64,000 nt of DNA from Longispora fulva (GTDB lineage Bacteria > Actinomycetota > Actinomycetes > Mycobacteriales > Micromonosporaceae): contig NZ_JADOUF010000001.1 in the NCBI RefSeq assembly GCF_015751905.1, positions 310,001 through 374,000 of the forward strand. Direction: 5' to 3'. The translations under genes and the position numbers were made by a program. Positions 34,796 to 44,477 of the stretch are shown here, piece by piece. The notes under the pieces are model-generated. The model was not told where the DNA came from, ran no database searches, and was given only the letters and a program-made list of their open reading frames with translations. Within the stretch, counting starts at the first letter, position 1, and each line of letters starts with the position of its first letter.

Positions 34796-35968
34796 TCAGC
34801 GTCCCTCCGTCGGGGTCCACGTGCTGTGGTTGGCCGCGCTGGCGGCGACCGCCGCGAGGACGTGCTGCACCTGGAGGCCGTCGGTGAACGAGGGGGCGGG
34901 GTCGGTGCCGTCGGCGATCGCGTGGACGAAGTCGCGCACCTCGTGGATGAACGTGTGCTCGTAGCCGATGAGGTGCCCCGGCGGCCACCAGGCGTCCATG
35001 TAGGGGTGCGTCGGTTCGGTCACCAGGATGCGGCGGAACCCGGCGCTGTCGAGGTCCTCGCTGTGGTCGTGGAAGGAGAGTTCGTTCATCGACTCGAAGT
35101 CGAAGGCGACGGTGCCGGCGGAGCCGTTGACCTCGATCCGCATCGCGTTCTTGTGCCCGGCGGCGAACCGAGTGGCCTCGAAGGCGCCGATCGCACCGCC
35201 GTCTAACCGTGCCGTGAACAGCGAGGCGTCATCGACGGTCACGGGTCCGCGTTCGACGCCACCGGTGCCAGACAACCCATGGGAAGACCGGGGGAGGGGC
35301 CGTTCGGTCACGAACGTGTGGTGCAGGGCGCTGACCCCGGTGATCCGCTGCCCGGTGAGGAACTGTGCCAGGTCGATGAGGTGTGCGCCCAGGTCGCCGA
35401 GCGCCCCGGACCCGGCGGTCTCCGCCCGCAGTCGCCAGACCAGTGGGAACTGCGGGTCGACGATCCAGTCCTGGAGGTACTGGGCCCGGACGTGGTGGAT
35501 GGTGCCGAGCCTGCCGTCCTCGACCAGTCGTCGGGCGAGGGCGAGGGCGGGCACCCGGCGGTAGTTGAACGCGACCATGGACCGCTGGCCAGACTTCCGG
35601 GCCTGTTCGGCGGCCACGGCCATGGCGACGGCCTCATCGAGGGTGTTGGCCAGCGGCTTCTCGCATATCACGTGCTTGCCGGCGGCCAGGGCGGCGATCG
35701 CGATCTCCGCGTGGCTGTCGCCGGGCGTGCAAATGTCGATGACGTCGATGTCGTCACGTTCGACCAGTACCCGCCAGTCGGTCTCGGCGGAGATCCAGCC
35801 CTGCCGAGCGGCCGCGGCCAGCACTCCGTCGGGGGAGCGTCCGCACACCGCCGCGAGCACCGGCGCGCGCGGCAGGTCGAAGAACCGGCCGGCGGTACGC
35901 CAGGCGTGGGCGTGCGCGGTGCCCATGAAGGAGTATCCGACCATGCCGACGCGCAGCGGGGCGCTCAC
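34796..35968 (-). CDS. Gfo/Idh/MocA family oxidoreductase
   Basis: 390 residues. Rossmann domain with [13 protein letters not shown] dinucleotide loop (residues about 9-21), [14 protein letters not shown] and the EKPLANT motif carrying the catalytic-site Lys; C-terminal alpha/beta domain with [14 protein letters not shown], whose Asp/His are the usual proton-transfer residues. It would oxidise or reduce a sugar or cyclitol with NAD(P). The GTG at 35968 overlaps the stop of the binding-protein gene (GTGA). Confidence 0.9.
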   Translation of the reverse strand: MSAPLRVGMVGYSFMGTAHAHAWRTAGRFFDLPRAPVLAAVCGRSPDGVLAAAARQGWISAETDWRVLVERDDIDVIDICTPGDSHAEIAIAALAAGKHVICEKPLANTLDEAVAMAVAAEQARKSGQRSMVAFNYRRVPALALARRLVEDGRLGTIHHVRAQYLQDWIVDPQFPLVWRLRAETAGSGALGDLGAHLIDLAQFLTGQRITGVSALHHTFVTERPLPRSSHGLSGTGGVERGPVTVDDASLFTARLDGGAIGAFEATRFAAGHKNAMRIEVNGSAGTVAFDFESMNELSFHDHSEDLDSAGFRRILVTEPTHPYMDAWWPPGHLIGYEHTFIHEVRDFVHAIADGTDPAPSFTDGLQVQHVLAAVAASAANHSTWTPTEGR

Positions 35969-37014
35969 GCGAACCCGACGGGCAGGTACCGGTCGACGTT
36001 GTCCTTGGTGACGACGGCGGAGTAGGTGGTGACGGTGGTCGGGACCTCCTTCTCGACGAGGTCGCCCATGCCTCTGCCCTGGCCGATGAGCCGGGCGAGG
36101 GAGATCGCCGAGGACGACATGGAGGGGCTGTAGAGGACGGTGGCCTTGACGACGCCGTTGTCGGCCTTGATCTGGTCCATGACCCGGCGGGAGCCGGCAC
36201 CGCCGACCATGAAGAACTCCTTGTCCCGGCCGGCCTGTTTGATCGCGGCCTCGACGCCGATGCCCTGGTCGTCGTCGTGGTTCCACAGGGCGTCGACTTT
36301 GCTGTGCGCCTGGAGCAGGTTCGCGGCGACCTCCTGCCCTTTCGCCGCGGTGAAGTCGGCGGCCTGGCGGTCGGTGAGACTCAGGCCGTTGGCGGCGAGT
36401 GCGTCCTTGAAGCCGCGGCTGCGGTCCTGGGTGAGCTGCAGGTTGTCGATGCCGGCGATCTCGAGGATGACGGGGCTGGTCTTCCCTGCGGCCTTGAGCC
36501 GGCGGGCGATGAAGGTGCCGGCGCTGACGCCCATGCCGTAGTTGTCGCCGCCGACCCAGGTCCGGTAGGCCAGTGCGGTCTCGAAGATCCGGTCGAGGTT
36601 GATGACGGGGATGCCGGCCGCCATGGCCTTCTGCGCGATGCCGGTCAGTGCCTTGCCGTCGAACGGGAGGATCACCAGCACGTCGACTTTCTGGTCGATC
36701 AGCGACTGCACGGCGGAGATCTGCTGGTTGACGTCGTTGGTGCCTTCCACGGCGTTGAGCCTGATGTCCGGGTAGAGCTTCGCCTGCGCCTTGGCGTTGG
36801 TGGTGATCGCGCCGATCCAGCCGTGGTCGGCGGCGGGGGCGGAGAATCCGATGGTGACGGTCCTGCCGGGGGAAGCGTTGTCTCCGGCCGGTGCGGCGGC
36901 GTTTCCGGACGGTGTCTGGTCGGTGCTGTTGCTCGTGCAGCCGGCGACCAACGCGCCGACGCCGAGCGTGGCCCCGGCGGTCAGGAGCGCTCTGCGGCCC
37001 AGTCGTGTTTCCAT
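35965..37014 (-). CDS. Sugar-binding lipoprotein of the second ABC transporter
   Basis: 349 residues with a lipobox LVAGC (Cys26) behind a signal carrying an Arg pair (LGRRALLTAG), so export may be by Tat. The mature protein has the RbsB-like fold: GWIGAITTNAKAQA, SLIDQKVDVLVILPFDG, LWNHDDDQGIGVEAA. Ligand probably a monosaccharide or cyclitol related to the substrates of the coupled Gfo/Idh and isomerase-like enzymes. Confidence 0.9.
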   Translation of the reverse strand: METRLGRRALLTAGATLGVGALVAGCTSNSTDQTPSGNAAAPAGDNASPGRTVTIGFSAPAADHGWIGAITTNAKAQAKLYPDIRLNAVEGTNDVNQQISAVQSLIDQKVDVLVILPFDGKALTGIAQKAMAAGIPVINLDRIFETALAYRTWVGGDNYGMGVSAGTFIARRLKAAGKTSPVILEIAGIDNLQLTQDRSRGFKDALAANGLSLTDRQAADFTAAKGQEVAANLLQAHSKVDALWNHDDDQGIGVEAAIKQAGRDKEFFMVGGAGSRRVMDQIKADNGVVKATVLYSPSMSSSAISLARLIGQGRGMGDLVEKEVPTTVTTYSAVVTKDNVDRYLPVGFA

Positions 37015-37037
37015 GGAGGGGACTCTCTTCTGTGAGG

Positions 37038-38141
37038 TCAGGTGGTGCGGGTGCCGCGGCGTTGCAGCAGGATGGCGGCGACGATGATCGCTCCCTTGGC
37101 GATGTGTTGCAGCGGCGTCGACAGGCTGTTGAGGATGAACAGGTTGGTGATCGTGGTGAAGACCAGGACGCCGAGCATCGAGCCGACCAGAGAACCCCGC
37201 CCGCCGGCCAGCAGGGTGCCGCCGATGACGACGGCGGCGATGGAGTCCAGTTCGTAGCCCTGGCCCAGGGTCGAGGCCCCGGTGTTCGTGCGCGCGGCCA
37301 GCATCACGGCCGCGATCCCGCAACACAGGCCCGACACCGCGTACAGGGTCAGGACGTGCCCGCGGACATGGAGGCCGGCCAGGCGCGCGGCCTCGGGGTT
37401 CCCGCCGATGGCCAGGGTGCGCCGGCCGAAGACGGTGCGGTTGAGCACCAGCCATCCGACCGCCACGACGGCCACGAGAATGTAGACGAGCCAGGGGATG
37501 CCGAGAAGGCGCTGCTGCGCGATGTCGGTGAACGCGGTGACGGTGACGAACTGCGACTTGCGGTCGGAGAGCTGTTCGGCCAGACCGTACCCGCCGGCCA
37601 TCGTCGCGAGGGTGACGATGAAGGGGACGAGGCGGCCGTAGGCGACGAGTACCCCGTTGAGGATGCCCGCGCCGGTGCCGACCGAGACAGCGGTGAAGGC
37701 CATCACGTACGCCCCGTAGGACTGGGTCTGCGTCGTGGTCGCCCACACGGTGGCGACAGCGACGATCGCGCCGACGGACAGGTCGATGCCGCCGCCGATG
37801 ACGACGAACGTCGCGCCGACCGTGACGACGCCGATGACGGAGGCGAGGGTGAGGATGTTGATCAGGTTCGAGGCGGTCAAAAAGTTCGCGGAGGTTGCGG
37901 TGCCGACGACGCAGAGCAGGGCCAGCACGCCCAGGAGGCTCAGGCTACGAAATCCGGCGGCCCGCAGCGCGACCACCTGTCGCGCCCAGATCGGAGACGT
38001 GCTCGTCGCGGGCTGGGCGCGGGCGACGTCGTCACCGCGCGCGGTGGCGCGTTCGTCGGAGACGACGGTGCCAGGGACGTCGGACGGGGCGGTGACGGGA
38101 TGGTCGGTCCGGACGGGGGCTGGTGGCGGGACTTCGTTCAC
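37038..38141 (-). CDS. Sugar ABC transporter permease (RbsC-type) of the second operon
   Basis: 367 residues; an unusually long charged N-terminus (about 60 residues) precedes eight to nine membrane segments with GGGIDLSVGAI and IGGNPEAARLAGL loops typical of BPD_transp_2 permeases. Here there is a single permease, in contrast to the fucose operon. The GTG start overlaps the ATPase stop (GTGA). Confidence 0.92.
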   Translation of the reverse strand: MNEVPPPAPVRTDHPVTAPSDVPGTVVSDERATARGDDVARAQPATSTSPIWARQVVALRAAGFRSLSLLGVLALLCVVGTATSANFLTASNLINILTLASVIGVVTVGATFVVIGGGIDLSVGAIVAVATVWATTTQTQSYGAYVMAFTAVSVGTGAGILNGVLVAYGRLVPFIVTLATMAGGYGLAEQLSDRKSQFVTVTAFTDIAQQRLLGIPWLVYILVAVVAVGWLVLNRTVFGRRTLAIGGNPEAARLAGLHVRGHVLTLYAVSGLCCGIAAVMLAARTNTGASTLGQGYELDSIAAVVIGGTLLAGGRGSLVGSMLGVLVFTTITNLFILNSLSTPLQHIAKGAIIVAAILLQRRGTRTT

Positions 38142-39682
38142 CGGTGACCGCCTTCCATGATCATGTCGAGGACGGCGAACTCGTCCAGGTCGCGGGGATC
38201 GGCCTCGGCGAGCACCCGCCCCTCCCGCAGGACGAGCACCCGGTCTGCCAGTCCCAGCACCTCCGGGATCTCGCTGGAGACGAGCAGCACCCCGACGCCG
38301 GAGTCGGCGAGCGCGCGGACCACGCCGTAGAGCTCCGCGCGGGCGCCGACATCGACTCCGCGGGTGGGTTCGTCGAGCAGCAGCAGGCGACAGCCCCGCA
38401 GCAGCCAGCGGGCGACCACGGCCTTCTGTTGATTGCCCCCGGACAGCGTCGCGACTGGCCGCCGGGGGTCGGCCGGGTGCAGGCGCAGCGCCTCGGTCTG
38501 CCGGGTGACATCCGCGAGCTCGCGGCGGCGGTCGATGCGTCCGAGGCGTGCGTAACGCGCAAGCGCGGGAAGGGAGACGTTGTGCGCGACCGACGCTTCC
38601 ATCACCAGCGCCTGGCTCTTGCGCTCCTCGGGTGCCAGTCCGATGCCGGCCCGTACCCCGGCACCGGGGCTGCCGGGGCGGAGCGTTGCGCCGTTGACGA
38701 AGATCGTTCCGGAGGTGGCGCGGCGTGCTCCGAGGATCGTCTCCAGGATCTCCGAGCGGCCCGAGCCGACGAGTCCGGCGAGGCCGACGATCTCCCCGGC
38801 GCGCACGGACAACGTGACGTCCTGGAAGTGCCCGGCGAGGCTCAACTCCCGGACCCGCAGCAGTTCGGGAGTGTCTCGGGGCGGGGTGCGGCGGGGCGGG
38901 AAGGTCTGGGCGAGGGTCCGACCGGTCATCAGGCGCACCAGGTCGGCGGTCGGGGTCGCCTGGGCGTCCAGCCCGGTCGCGACGGTGCGACCGTCCTTGA
39001 GAACCGTGACCCGGTCGCCGATGTCGCGGATCTCGGCGAGCCGGTGGGAGATGTAGACGACGGAGACTCCGTCGGCGGTGAGGTCCCGCACGATCCGAAA
39101 CAGGTTGTCGACCTCGTCGTGGTCGAGAACGGCGGACGGCTCGTCCATCACGATCAGCCGCGCGTCGCGGGACAGTGCCCGCGCGATCGACACGACTTGT
39201 TTGCCCGCCGCCGACAGCAGGCCGACCTCTCGGCCGGCGGGGATCTCCGGGTGCCCGAGGCGGTCCAGCAGTCTGTGCGCGGCGGCGCGCGTCACGGCCC
39301 TGCGGACGAATCCCCGTCGGGCGTGCTCGTGACCGAGGAAGATGTTCTCCGCCACGGTGAGCCCGTCGACCAGGTCGAGTTCCTGGTAGATGGTCGCGAT
39401 CCCGTGGCGCATCGCGGCCGTCGGACTGGGCAGGGCCGTCGTGGTGCCCTCCCACTCGATGACGCCGGCGTCGGGACGGTGCGCGCCGGCGATCACCTTG
39501 ATCAGGGTGGACTTGCCGGCGCCATTCTGCCCGAGCAGGCAGTGCACCTCGCCGGCCCGGACGTCGAGGTGCACCCCGTCGAGGGCGCGTACCCCGGGAA
39601 ATTCCTTGACGATTCCCCGCATCCACAGCCGGGTCATCGGGTGGGGGCCGCTCGGCCCTGGTGGTGTGTCGGGTGTGCTCAC
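38138..39682 (-). CDS. Sugar ABC transporter ATPase (RbsA-type) of the second operon
   Basis: 514 residues, two fused nucleotide-binding domains: first Walker A GQNGAGKST and Walker B IVMDEPSAV (signature poorly conserved, LLSAAGKQVVSIARAL); second with GLVGSGRSE loop, LSGGNQQKAVVARWL and LLLDEPTRGVD. The GTG at 39682 has GAGGAGGG about 5 nt upstream. First gene of the operon, divergent from the ROK regulator. Confidence 0.93.
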   Translation of the reverse strand: MSTPDTPPGPSGPHPMTRLWMRGIVKEFPGVRALDGVHLDVRAGEVHCLLGQNGAGKSTLIKVIAGAHRPDAGVIEWEGTTTALPSPTAAMRHGIATIYQELDLVDGLTVAENIFLGHEHARRGFVRRAVTRAAAHRLLDRLGHPEIPAGREVGLLSAAGKQVVSIARALSRDARLIVMDEPSAVLDHDEVDNLFRIVRDLTADGVSVVYISHRLAEIRDIGDRVTVLKDGRTVATGLDAQATPTADLVRLMTGRTLAQTFPPRRTPPRDTPELLRVRELSLAGHFQDVTLSVRAGEIVGLAGLVGSGRSEILETILGARRATSGTIFVNGATLRPGSPGAGVRAGIGLAPEERKSQALVMEASVAHNVSLPALARYARLGRIDRRRELADVTRQTEALRLHPADPRRPVATLSGGNQQKAVVARWLLRGCRLLLLDEPTRGVDVGARAELYGVVRALADSGVGVLLVSSEIPEVLGLADRVLVLREGRVLAEADPRDLDEFAVLDMIMEGGHR

Positions 39683-39800
39683 TGGCCCTCCTCGGAGGAC
39701 GGAGTCGAACTCGGTGGTTCGGCATCACCGAGTGCGTCTTTGCAGGTCGGGGAGCTCGTGCGCGAGGAATGTGTCGCAGTGGTCCACGACACATGAGTTC

Positions 39801-39854
39801 GTTCAGTGGTTGAACTTAGGGGCCGTCTCTGTACAGTGTCAAGGGTCATGACAC
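39801..39854. promoter_or_regulatory. Candidate ROK operators in the divergent promoter
   Basis: GTTCA-GTGGT-TGAAC (39801-39815), the palindrome CTGTACAG (39829-39836) and GTGTCA...TGACAC (39836-39854, overlapping the ROK ATG at 39848) lie within 54 bp. ROK repressors bind inverted repeats; which of these is used is not known. Confidence 0.4.
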
Positions 39855-41122
39855 CCAGAACCGGCACAGCTCCGGGCATGCGGCCGGAGCCGCCCGCCCG
39901 ACAGGACAGCCTTCGGACGCGCAATCTGGCCCTGGTGCTGCGCCACATCGCCGACGCGCCGAAACCGTTGTCACGGGCCGAGTTGGCGGCCGCGACCGGG
40001 CTGACCAAGGCCACGGTGTCGACCATCGTGGACACTCTGGTCGAGGCCCGCCTGGTCGGCGAACTCGAACCACGCCTGACCCGCCCCACCGGCCGGCCCG
40101 CCATCGGGCTGGTGCTCGACGGCGGCGCGGCCGCAGGGCTCGGCCTGGAGATCAACGTCGACTACCTCGCCGCCTGTGTCGTCGACCTGGCGGGAGTCGT
40201 CCGGCACCGCGAGGTGGTGCAGGACGACCAGCGGGGCCGGACCCCGGAGCGCACCTGTGCGGCGCTCGCGGACCTGGCCGCGCGGGCGATCGACGTGGCG
40301 ACCGGACTCGGACTGACGGTCGCGGGCGCCGGTGTCGGCGTGCCGGGGCTGGTCGACGGGCCGGCCGGGGTCCTCCGGTTCGCCCCCAACCTGGGCTGGC
40401 GGGACACGGACGTCCGCGCGTTGCTCTCGCGGGTGCCCCGCCTGGGCGGTCTGCCCATCACCCTCGACAACGAGGCCAATCTGGCGGCTCTCGGCGAGTT
40501 GTACGCCGATCCTTCAGCGCCGCCCGACTTCATCCACGTGTCCGGCGAGATCGGCGTGGGGGCCGGGATCGTCGTCCGCCGCGAGCTGTTTCACGGCACC
40601 CGCGGCTGGAGCGGCGAGATCGGACATGTCGCGGTCGACATGGACGGGCCCGCGTGCGGGTGCGGCGCCCACGGTTGCCTGGAACAACGGGCCGGTCAGG
40701 AGGCCATCCTGCGGGCGGCCGGGCTCTCCGGCGCTGCGGTGACCTCCATGGGTGGGCAGGCGACCGTCGGCCGGATCGTGGCCGCGGCCGAGCGGGGGGA
40801 CGCCCGGACCTTGGCCGCGCTGCGCGACGCCGGCCGCGCCCTCGGAGTCGTCGTGGCCGGCGCCGTCAACCTGTTCGACATTCCGGCAGTGGTCCTCGGC
40901 GGCATCTACGCCCCGCTCGCGCCCTGGATCGCCCCGCAGGTGCGACGCGAGGTCGACCTGCGCGTGTTGTGGGCGGCGTGGTCGCCGGTCGAGGTCCGGG
41001 TGTCCACGGCCGGGGCCGACGCGGCGGTCCTCGGTGCCGCCGGCAGCGTCACCCACGCGATCCTGCGGGAACCCGCGGACTGGATGCGCCGCCGGGCTCA
41101 GGTCGGCGGTCCAGCGCGCTAG
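39848..41122 (+). CDS. ROK family transcriptional regulator
   Basis: 424 residues. N-terminal winged helix (about 25-80: LSRAELAAATGLTKATVSTIVDTLVE) fused to a ROK sugar-binding/kinase-like domain with GVGVPGLVDG, LDNEANLAALGE, the GEIGHVAVD motif and the zinc-binding cysteines of ACGCGAHGCLEQRAG. It probably represses the divergent ABC transporter operon until the sugar is present. Start chosen at 39848; 39878 is also possible. Confidence 0.9.
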   Translation: MTPRTGTAPGMRPEPPARQDSLRTRNLALVLRHIADAPKPLSRAELAAATGLTKATVSTIVDTLVEARLVGELEPRLTRPTGRPAIGLVLDGGAAAGLGLEINVDYLAACVVDLAGVVRHREVVQDDQRGRTPERTCAALADLAARAIDVATGLGLTVAGAGVGVPGLVDGPAGVLRFAPNLGWRDTDVRALLSRVPRLGGLPITLDNEANLAALGELYADPSAPPDFIHVSGEIGVGAGIVVRRELFHGTRGWSGEIGHVAVDMDGPACGCGAHGCLEQRAGQEAILRAAGLSGAAVTSMGGQATVGRIVAAAERGDARTLAALRDAGRALGVVVAGAVNLFDIPAVVLGGIYAPLAPWIAPQVRREVDLRVLWAAWSPVEVRVSTAGADAAVLGAAGSVTHAILREPADWMRRRAQVGGPAR

Positions 41123-41194
41123 CCGGAAACCCTTGGGCATCCACTGTGCTGTCCGGCGACTGGCTCCAGCGACGGTGATTGCCCTGAAATCTGT

Positions 41195-41268
41195 GTGCCA
41201 TTGTGTTCGAATCCGTTGACTGACCGTTCGTGTTGTGTTGGAGTCCTCGTTATCCGAACGGCGATGGA
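41195..41268 (+). promoter_or_regulatory. Conserved promoter block, copy 1
   Basis: 74 nt align without gaps to 56076-56149, with 59 identities (80 %). Both contain two direct 13-nt boxes of the form TGTGTTSGARTCC exactly 32 bp apart (41202-41214 and 41234-41246) with TTGACT (41216-41221) between them. The second box overlaps where a -10 would lie. Probably the binding site of a shared regulator. Confidence 0.55.
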
Positions 41269-41342
41269 CATCGGCATCCGTCAACCATTTCGGGGTCTCG
41301 GGCCGCTCGACCGACATCGGACGGCCACAGTTTCGGCGAACG

Positions 41343-41372
41343 CCCGCTGATCGCACAGTGGACGTGCGCAGC
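41343..41372 (+). promoter_or_regulatory. Leader hairpins with two exclusive folds, copy 1
   Basis: Fold 1 pairs CCGCTG (41344-41349) with CAGTGG (41356-41361), one G-U. Fold 2 pairs GCTG (41346-41349) with CAGC (41369-41372) and CGCAC (41352-41356) with GTGCG (41364-41368) around a 7-nt loop, leaving a 2-nt AT bulge. The folds share the GCTG arm, so only one can form. Both are possible in the copy at 56223. Confidence 0.5.
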
Positions 41373-41594
41373 TCCGCTCGGCTGTCCCCGCGTCGTGGCT
41401 GTGGACGGGGCCGAGTAGGCCGACCTTCCCGCTGTGTCCTTCTCCAGACCCGTACCCCGTGGCGGGAACGGCTCCCGGCCGGACGGCGGATCCAGGACAC
41501 GTCTCCGCCAGAACGCCTGTGGGCGAAGTGCGCGTCCGCCGGTGCCCTCCCGTCGGAGCTCGCGTTCCCGTACCCCTCCATGAAAGGGAATCCT

Positions 41595-44420
41595 GTGAAA
41601 CCCACCCCTCGGTGGCGCGCGCGGCTGACCGCCGCCGCGCTGCTCGCCGCACCTCTCTGCGCTGTGGCACTGCCAGCCCCCGCCCAGGCCCACACCGTCA
41701 TCAACGCCCCCGACTTCCAGCAGGTGAGCCTCGCCAGGGGCACCGCCGAGATGGGCGAGCCCATCTCCATGGCGGTCCTGCCGGACCGGTCCGTGCTGCA
41801 CACCTCCCGGGACGGCACGCTGCGTCTCACGACCGCCGCCGGCGCGACCAAGGTGTCCGGGCGACTCAACGTCTACACCCACGACGAGGAGGGGATGCAG
41901 GGCGTCGGCATCGACCCCAACTTCACGACCAACCGCTTCATCTATCTGTACTACGCGCCGCTGCTGTCGACCCCCGCTGGTGACGCCCCGCTCAGTGGCA
42001 CCGACTTCTCGGTGTGGCAGGGCTACAACCGGCTGTCGAGGTTCGTGCTCAGAACGGACGGCACCCTCGACCTGGCCAGCGAGAAGAAGGTCCTCGACGT
42101 CGGCACCGACCGGGGCAACTGCTGCCATGTCGGTGGGGACATCGACTTCGACGCGGCCGGCAACCTGTATCTGAGCACGGGGGATGACTCCAACCCCTTC
42201 TACTCCGACGGGTACGCCCCGCTCGACGAGCGCGGCGACAGCAACCCGGTGCTGGACTCGCAGCGCTCGGCGGGCAACACGAACGACCTGCGGGGCAAGG
42301 TACTCCGGATCAAGGTCAACGCGGACGCCAGCTACTCGATTCCGGCGGGCAACCTGTTCGCCCCGGGTACCGCGAGAACCCGGCCGGAGATCTACGCGAT
42401 GGGCTTCCGCAACCCCTACCGGATGACCGTCGACAAGGCCACCGGCATCGTCTACCTCGGCGACTACGGGCCCGACGCGGGGTCCACCAGTTCCGCCCGG
42501 GGACCGGCCGGGCAGGTCGAGTTCGACCGGATCCCTTCCGCCGGCAACTACGGCTGGCCGTACTGCACCGGCACGAACACGACGACCGAGACGTACAACG
42601 AGTGGAACTTCGCCACCAACTCCACCGGGCCGAAGTACAACTGCGCGGCCCCGGTCAACAACTCCCCGCACAACACGGGCCTGACGAACCTGCCCCCGGC
42701 CCGGCCGTCGTGGATCCGGTACGGCGGCGACGCCGGTTCCCCTCCCGAGTTCGGTTCGGGAAGCGAGTCCCCGATGGGCGGCGCGCTCTACCGCTACGAC
42801 GCGGCCAATCCCTCGGCCACGAAGTTCCCGGCGGACCTGGACGGGCACTTCTTCGCCGCCGAGTTCGGTCGCCGGTGGCTCAGGGCGATCGACGTCAACA
42901 CCGACGGCAGCGCCGGTTCCATCACGAACTTCCCCTGGTCGGGCACCCAGATCATCGACACGGCGTTCGGACCCGACGGCGCGCTGTACGTCCTGGACTA
43001 CGGCACCGGCTGGGGCAACGGTGACGCCAACTCCGCGCTCTACCGGATCGAGTACATCGGGGCGACGGCCAACCGGGCCCCGATCGCGGTGGCGTCGGCC
43101 GACAAGACGTCCGGCACCGGGCCCCTGGCGGTCACGTTCTCCTCGGCCGGCAGCTCCGACCCGGAGGGCGGGGCGCTGACCTACTCCTGGGCGTTCGGAG
43201 ACGGCGGCACGTCGACGGCGGCCAGCCCGGCGCACACGTACACCGCGAACGGCCAGTACACCGCCACGCTCACGGTCCGCGACCCGGTGGGCAACACGGG
43301 CACGGCGAGCGTGATCATCACGGTCGGCAACACCGCACCCACGGTCACGCTCTCGCTGCCGGGTGACGGGCAGTTGTTCTCCTTCGGGGACACGGTGCCC
43401 TTCCAGATCAGTGTGACCGATCCGGAGGACGGCGCGATCGACTGCTCCAAGGTGACGCTGACCTACCTCCTGGGCCACGACACCCACGCCCACCAGATCA
43501 CGTCGACCACCGGGTGCACGGGGTCGATCGTCGTTCCGGCGGACGGGGAGCACGACGCGTCGGCGAACGTGTACGGGGTGTTCGACGCCCAGTACACCGA
43601 CAAAGGGGCGCTGACCACGCACACGCAGCACGTGCTGCAGCCCCGGCACCGGCAGGCGGAGCACTTCGCCACCTCGTCAGGGGTCACGAAGTACCTCAAG
43701 ACGGCGGCCGAGGGCGGCGCGACCGTCGGGGACGTCAACAACGGCGACTGGATCGGCTTCACCACCTACCAGCTGGGCAATGCGAAGTCCTTCGACGCCA
43801 GGGTCTCCTCCGGCGGGTCGGGCGGCACGCTGACCCTGCGGACCGGCTCGCCGACCGGGCCGGCCATCGGCTCGGCGACCGTGCCCGTCACCGGTGGTTG
43901 GGAGACATTCACGACCGTCACCGGCACGATCACCGCGCCCCCGGCCGCGACCACCAGCCTGTACCTGGTCTTCACCGGTTCCGGCTCCGGCTTCCTGTAC
44001 GACGTGGACGCCTTCACCCTCAACACCAGCGGCACGACCCCGCCCCCGGGCGTCGGCCCGATCAGGGGCGTCGGCGCCAAGTGCGTGGACGTGGCCGGCG
44101 GAGCGACGGCTGACGGCACGAAGATCCAGCTCAACACCTGCAACGGCTCGACCGCGCAGTCGTGGACCACGGGAGGTTCGACGCTCAAGGCGTTGGGCAA
44201 GTGCATGAACGTCGCCGGGACCGCCAACAGCACGAACGTGCAGCTGTGGACGTGCAACGGCAGCGCCGGTCAGACCTGGACGCCGCAGTCGGACGGTTCG
44301 TTGAAGAACCCGTCGTCGGGTCGGTGCCTGGACGCCTTCGGCGGTAGTTCGGCCGACGGCACCCAGCTGATCATCTGGGACTGCCACGGCGGCACCAACC
44401 AGAAGTGGACCCTGCCCTAG
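41595..44420 (+). CDS. Secreted PQQ-dependent sugar dehydrogenase-like protein with PKD, CBM6-like and ricin-lectin modules
   Basis: 941 residues. Sec signal (about 1-32), then a six-bladed glucose/sorbosone dehydrogenase domain (about 40-475; NCCHVGGDIDFDAAGNLYLSTGDD, MGFRNPYRMTVD, PMGGALYRYD), a PKD domain (about 493-580), a further Ig-like domain (about 580-675), a CBM6-like domain (about 685-810; AEHFATSSGV, NNGDWIGF) and a ricin trefoil (about 819-941). The start is the GTG at 41595, not the ATG at 41580: the ATG lies inside the ribosome-binding sequence GAAAGGGAA. Likely oxidises a polysaccharide-derived sugar outside the cell. Followed closely by a ThuA-domain gene. Confidence 0.85.
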   Translation: MKPTPRWRARLTAAALLAAPLCAVALPAPAQAHTVINAPDFQQVSLARGTAEMGEPISMAVLPDRSVLHTSRDGTLRLTTAAGATKVSGRLNVYTHDEEGMQGVGIDPNFTTNRFIYLYYAPLLSTPAGDAPLSGTDFSVWQGYNRLSRFVLRTDGTLDLASEKKVLDVGTDRGNCCHVGGDIDFDAAGNLYLSTGDDSNPFYSDGYAPLDERGDSNPVLDSQRSAGNTNDLRGKVLRIKVNADASYSIPAGNLFAPGTARTRPEIYAMGFRNPYRMTVDKATGIVYLGDYGPDAGSTSSARGPAGQVEFDRIPSAGNYGWPYCTGTNTTTETYNEWNFATNSTGPKYNCAAPVNNSPHNTGLTNLPPARPSWIRYGGDAGSPPEFGSGSESPMGGALYRYDAANPSATKFPADLDGHFFAAEFGRRWLRAIDVNTDGSAGSITNFPWSGTQIIDTAFGPDGALYVLDYGTGWGNGDANSALYRIEYIGATANRAPIAVASADKTSGTGPLAVTFSSAGSSDPEGGALTYSWAFGDGGTSTAASPAHTYTANGQYTATLTVRDPVGNTGTASVIITVGNTAPTVTLSLPGDGQLFSFGDTVPFQISVTDPEDGAIDCSKVTLTYLLGHDTHAHQITSTTGCTGSIVVPADGEHDASANVYGVFDAQYTDKGALTTHTQHVLQPRHRQAEHFATSSGVTKYLKTAAEGGATVGDVNNGDWIGFTTYQLGNAKSFDARVSSGGSGGTLTLRTGSPTGPAIGSATVPVTGGWETFTTVTGTITAPPAATTSLYLVFTGSGSGFLYDVDAFTLNTSGTTPPPGVGPIRGVGAKCVDVAGGATADGTKIQLNTCNGSTAQSWTTGGSTLKALGKCMNVAGTANSTNVQLWTCNGSAGQTWTPQSDGSLKNPSSGRCLDAFGGSSADGTQLIIWDCHGGTNQKWTLP

Positions 44421-44426
44421 CCCCTC

Positions 44427-44459
44427 CCGGGGGTGGGTGGCGGCTCCGCCCACCCCCGG
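44427..44459 (+). terminator. Hairpin between the dehydrogenase and ThuA genes
   Basis: An 11-bp perfect stem (44427-44437 with 44449-44459) 7 nt after the stop codon. It may reduce expression of the downstream ThuA gene, which follows after only 57 nt and shows no separate promoter. Confidence 0.6.
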
Positions 44460-44477
44460 CTCTCGAAAGGCATCACG

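Larger units (their letters stand above)
41123..41594. other. 472-nt leader region of the PQQ-type dehydrogenase gene
   Basis: No credible gene. Bases about 41195-41415 are homologous to 56076-56300 upstream of the GH59 gene; promoter-like and hairpin elements are listed separately. The rest (41416-41594) shows no clear feature apart from the ribosome-binding site. Confidence 0.6.

Noticed and set aside
41580-41582. ATG start of the PQQ-type dehydrogenase
   Set aside because: The ATG is part of the purine-rich ribosome-binding stretch GAAAGGGAA; the GTG at 41595 has the right spacing and starts a normal signal peptide.
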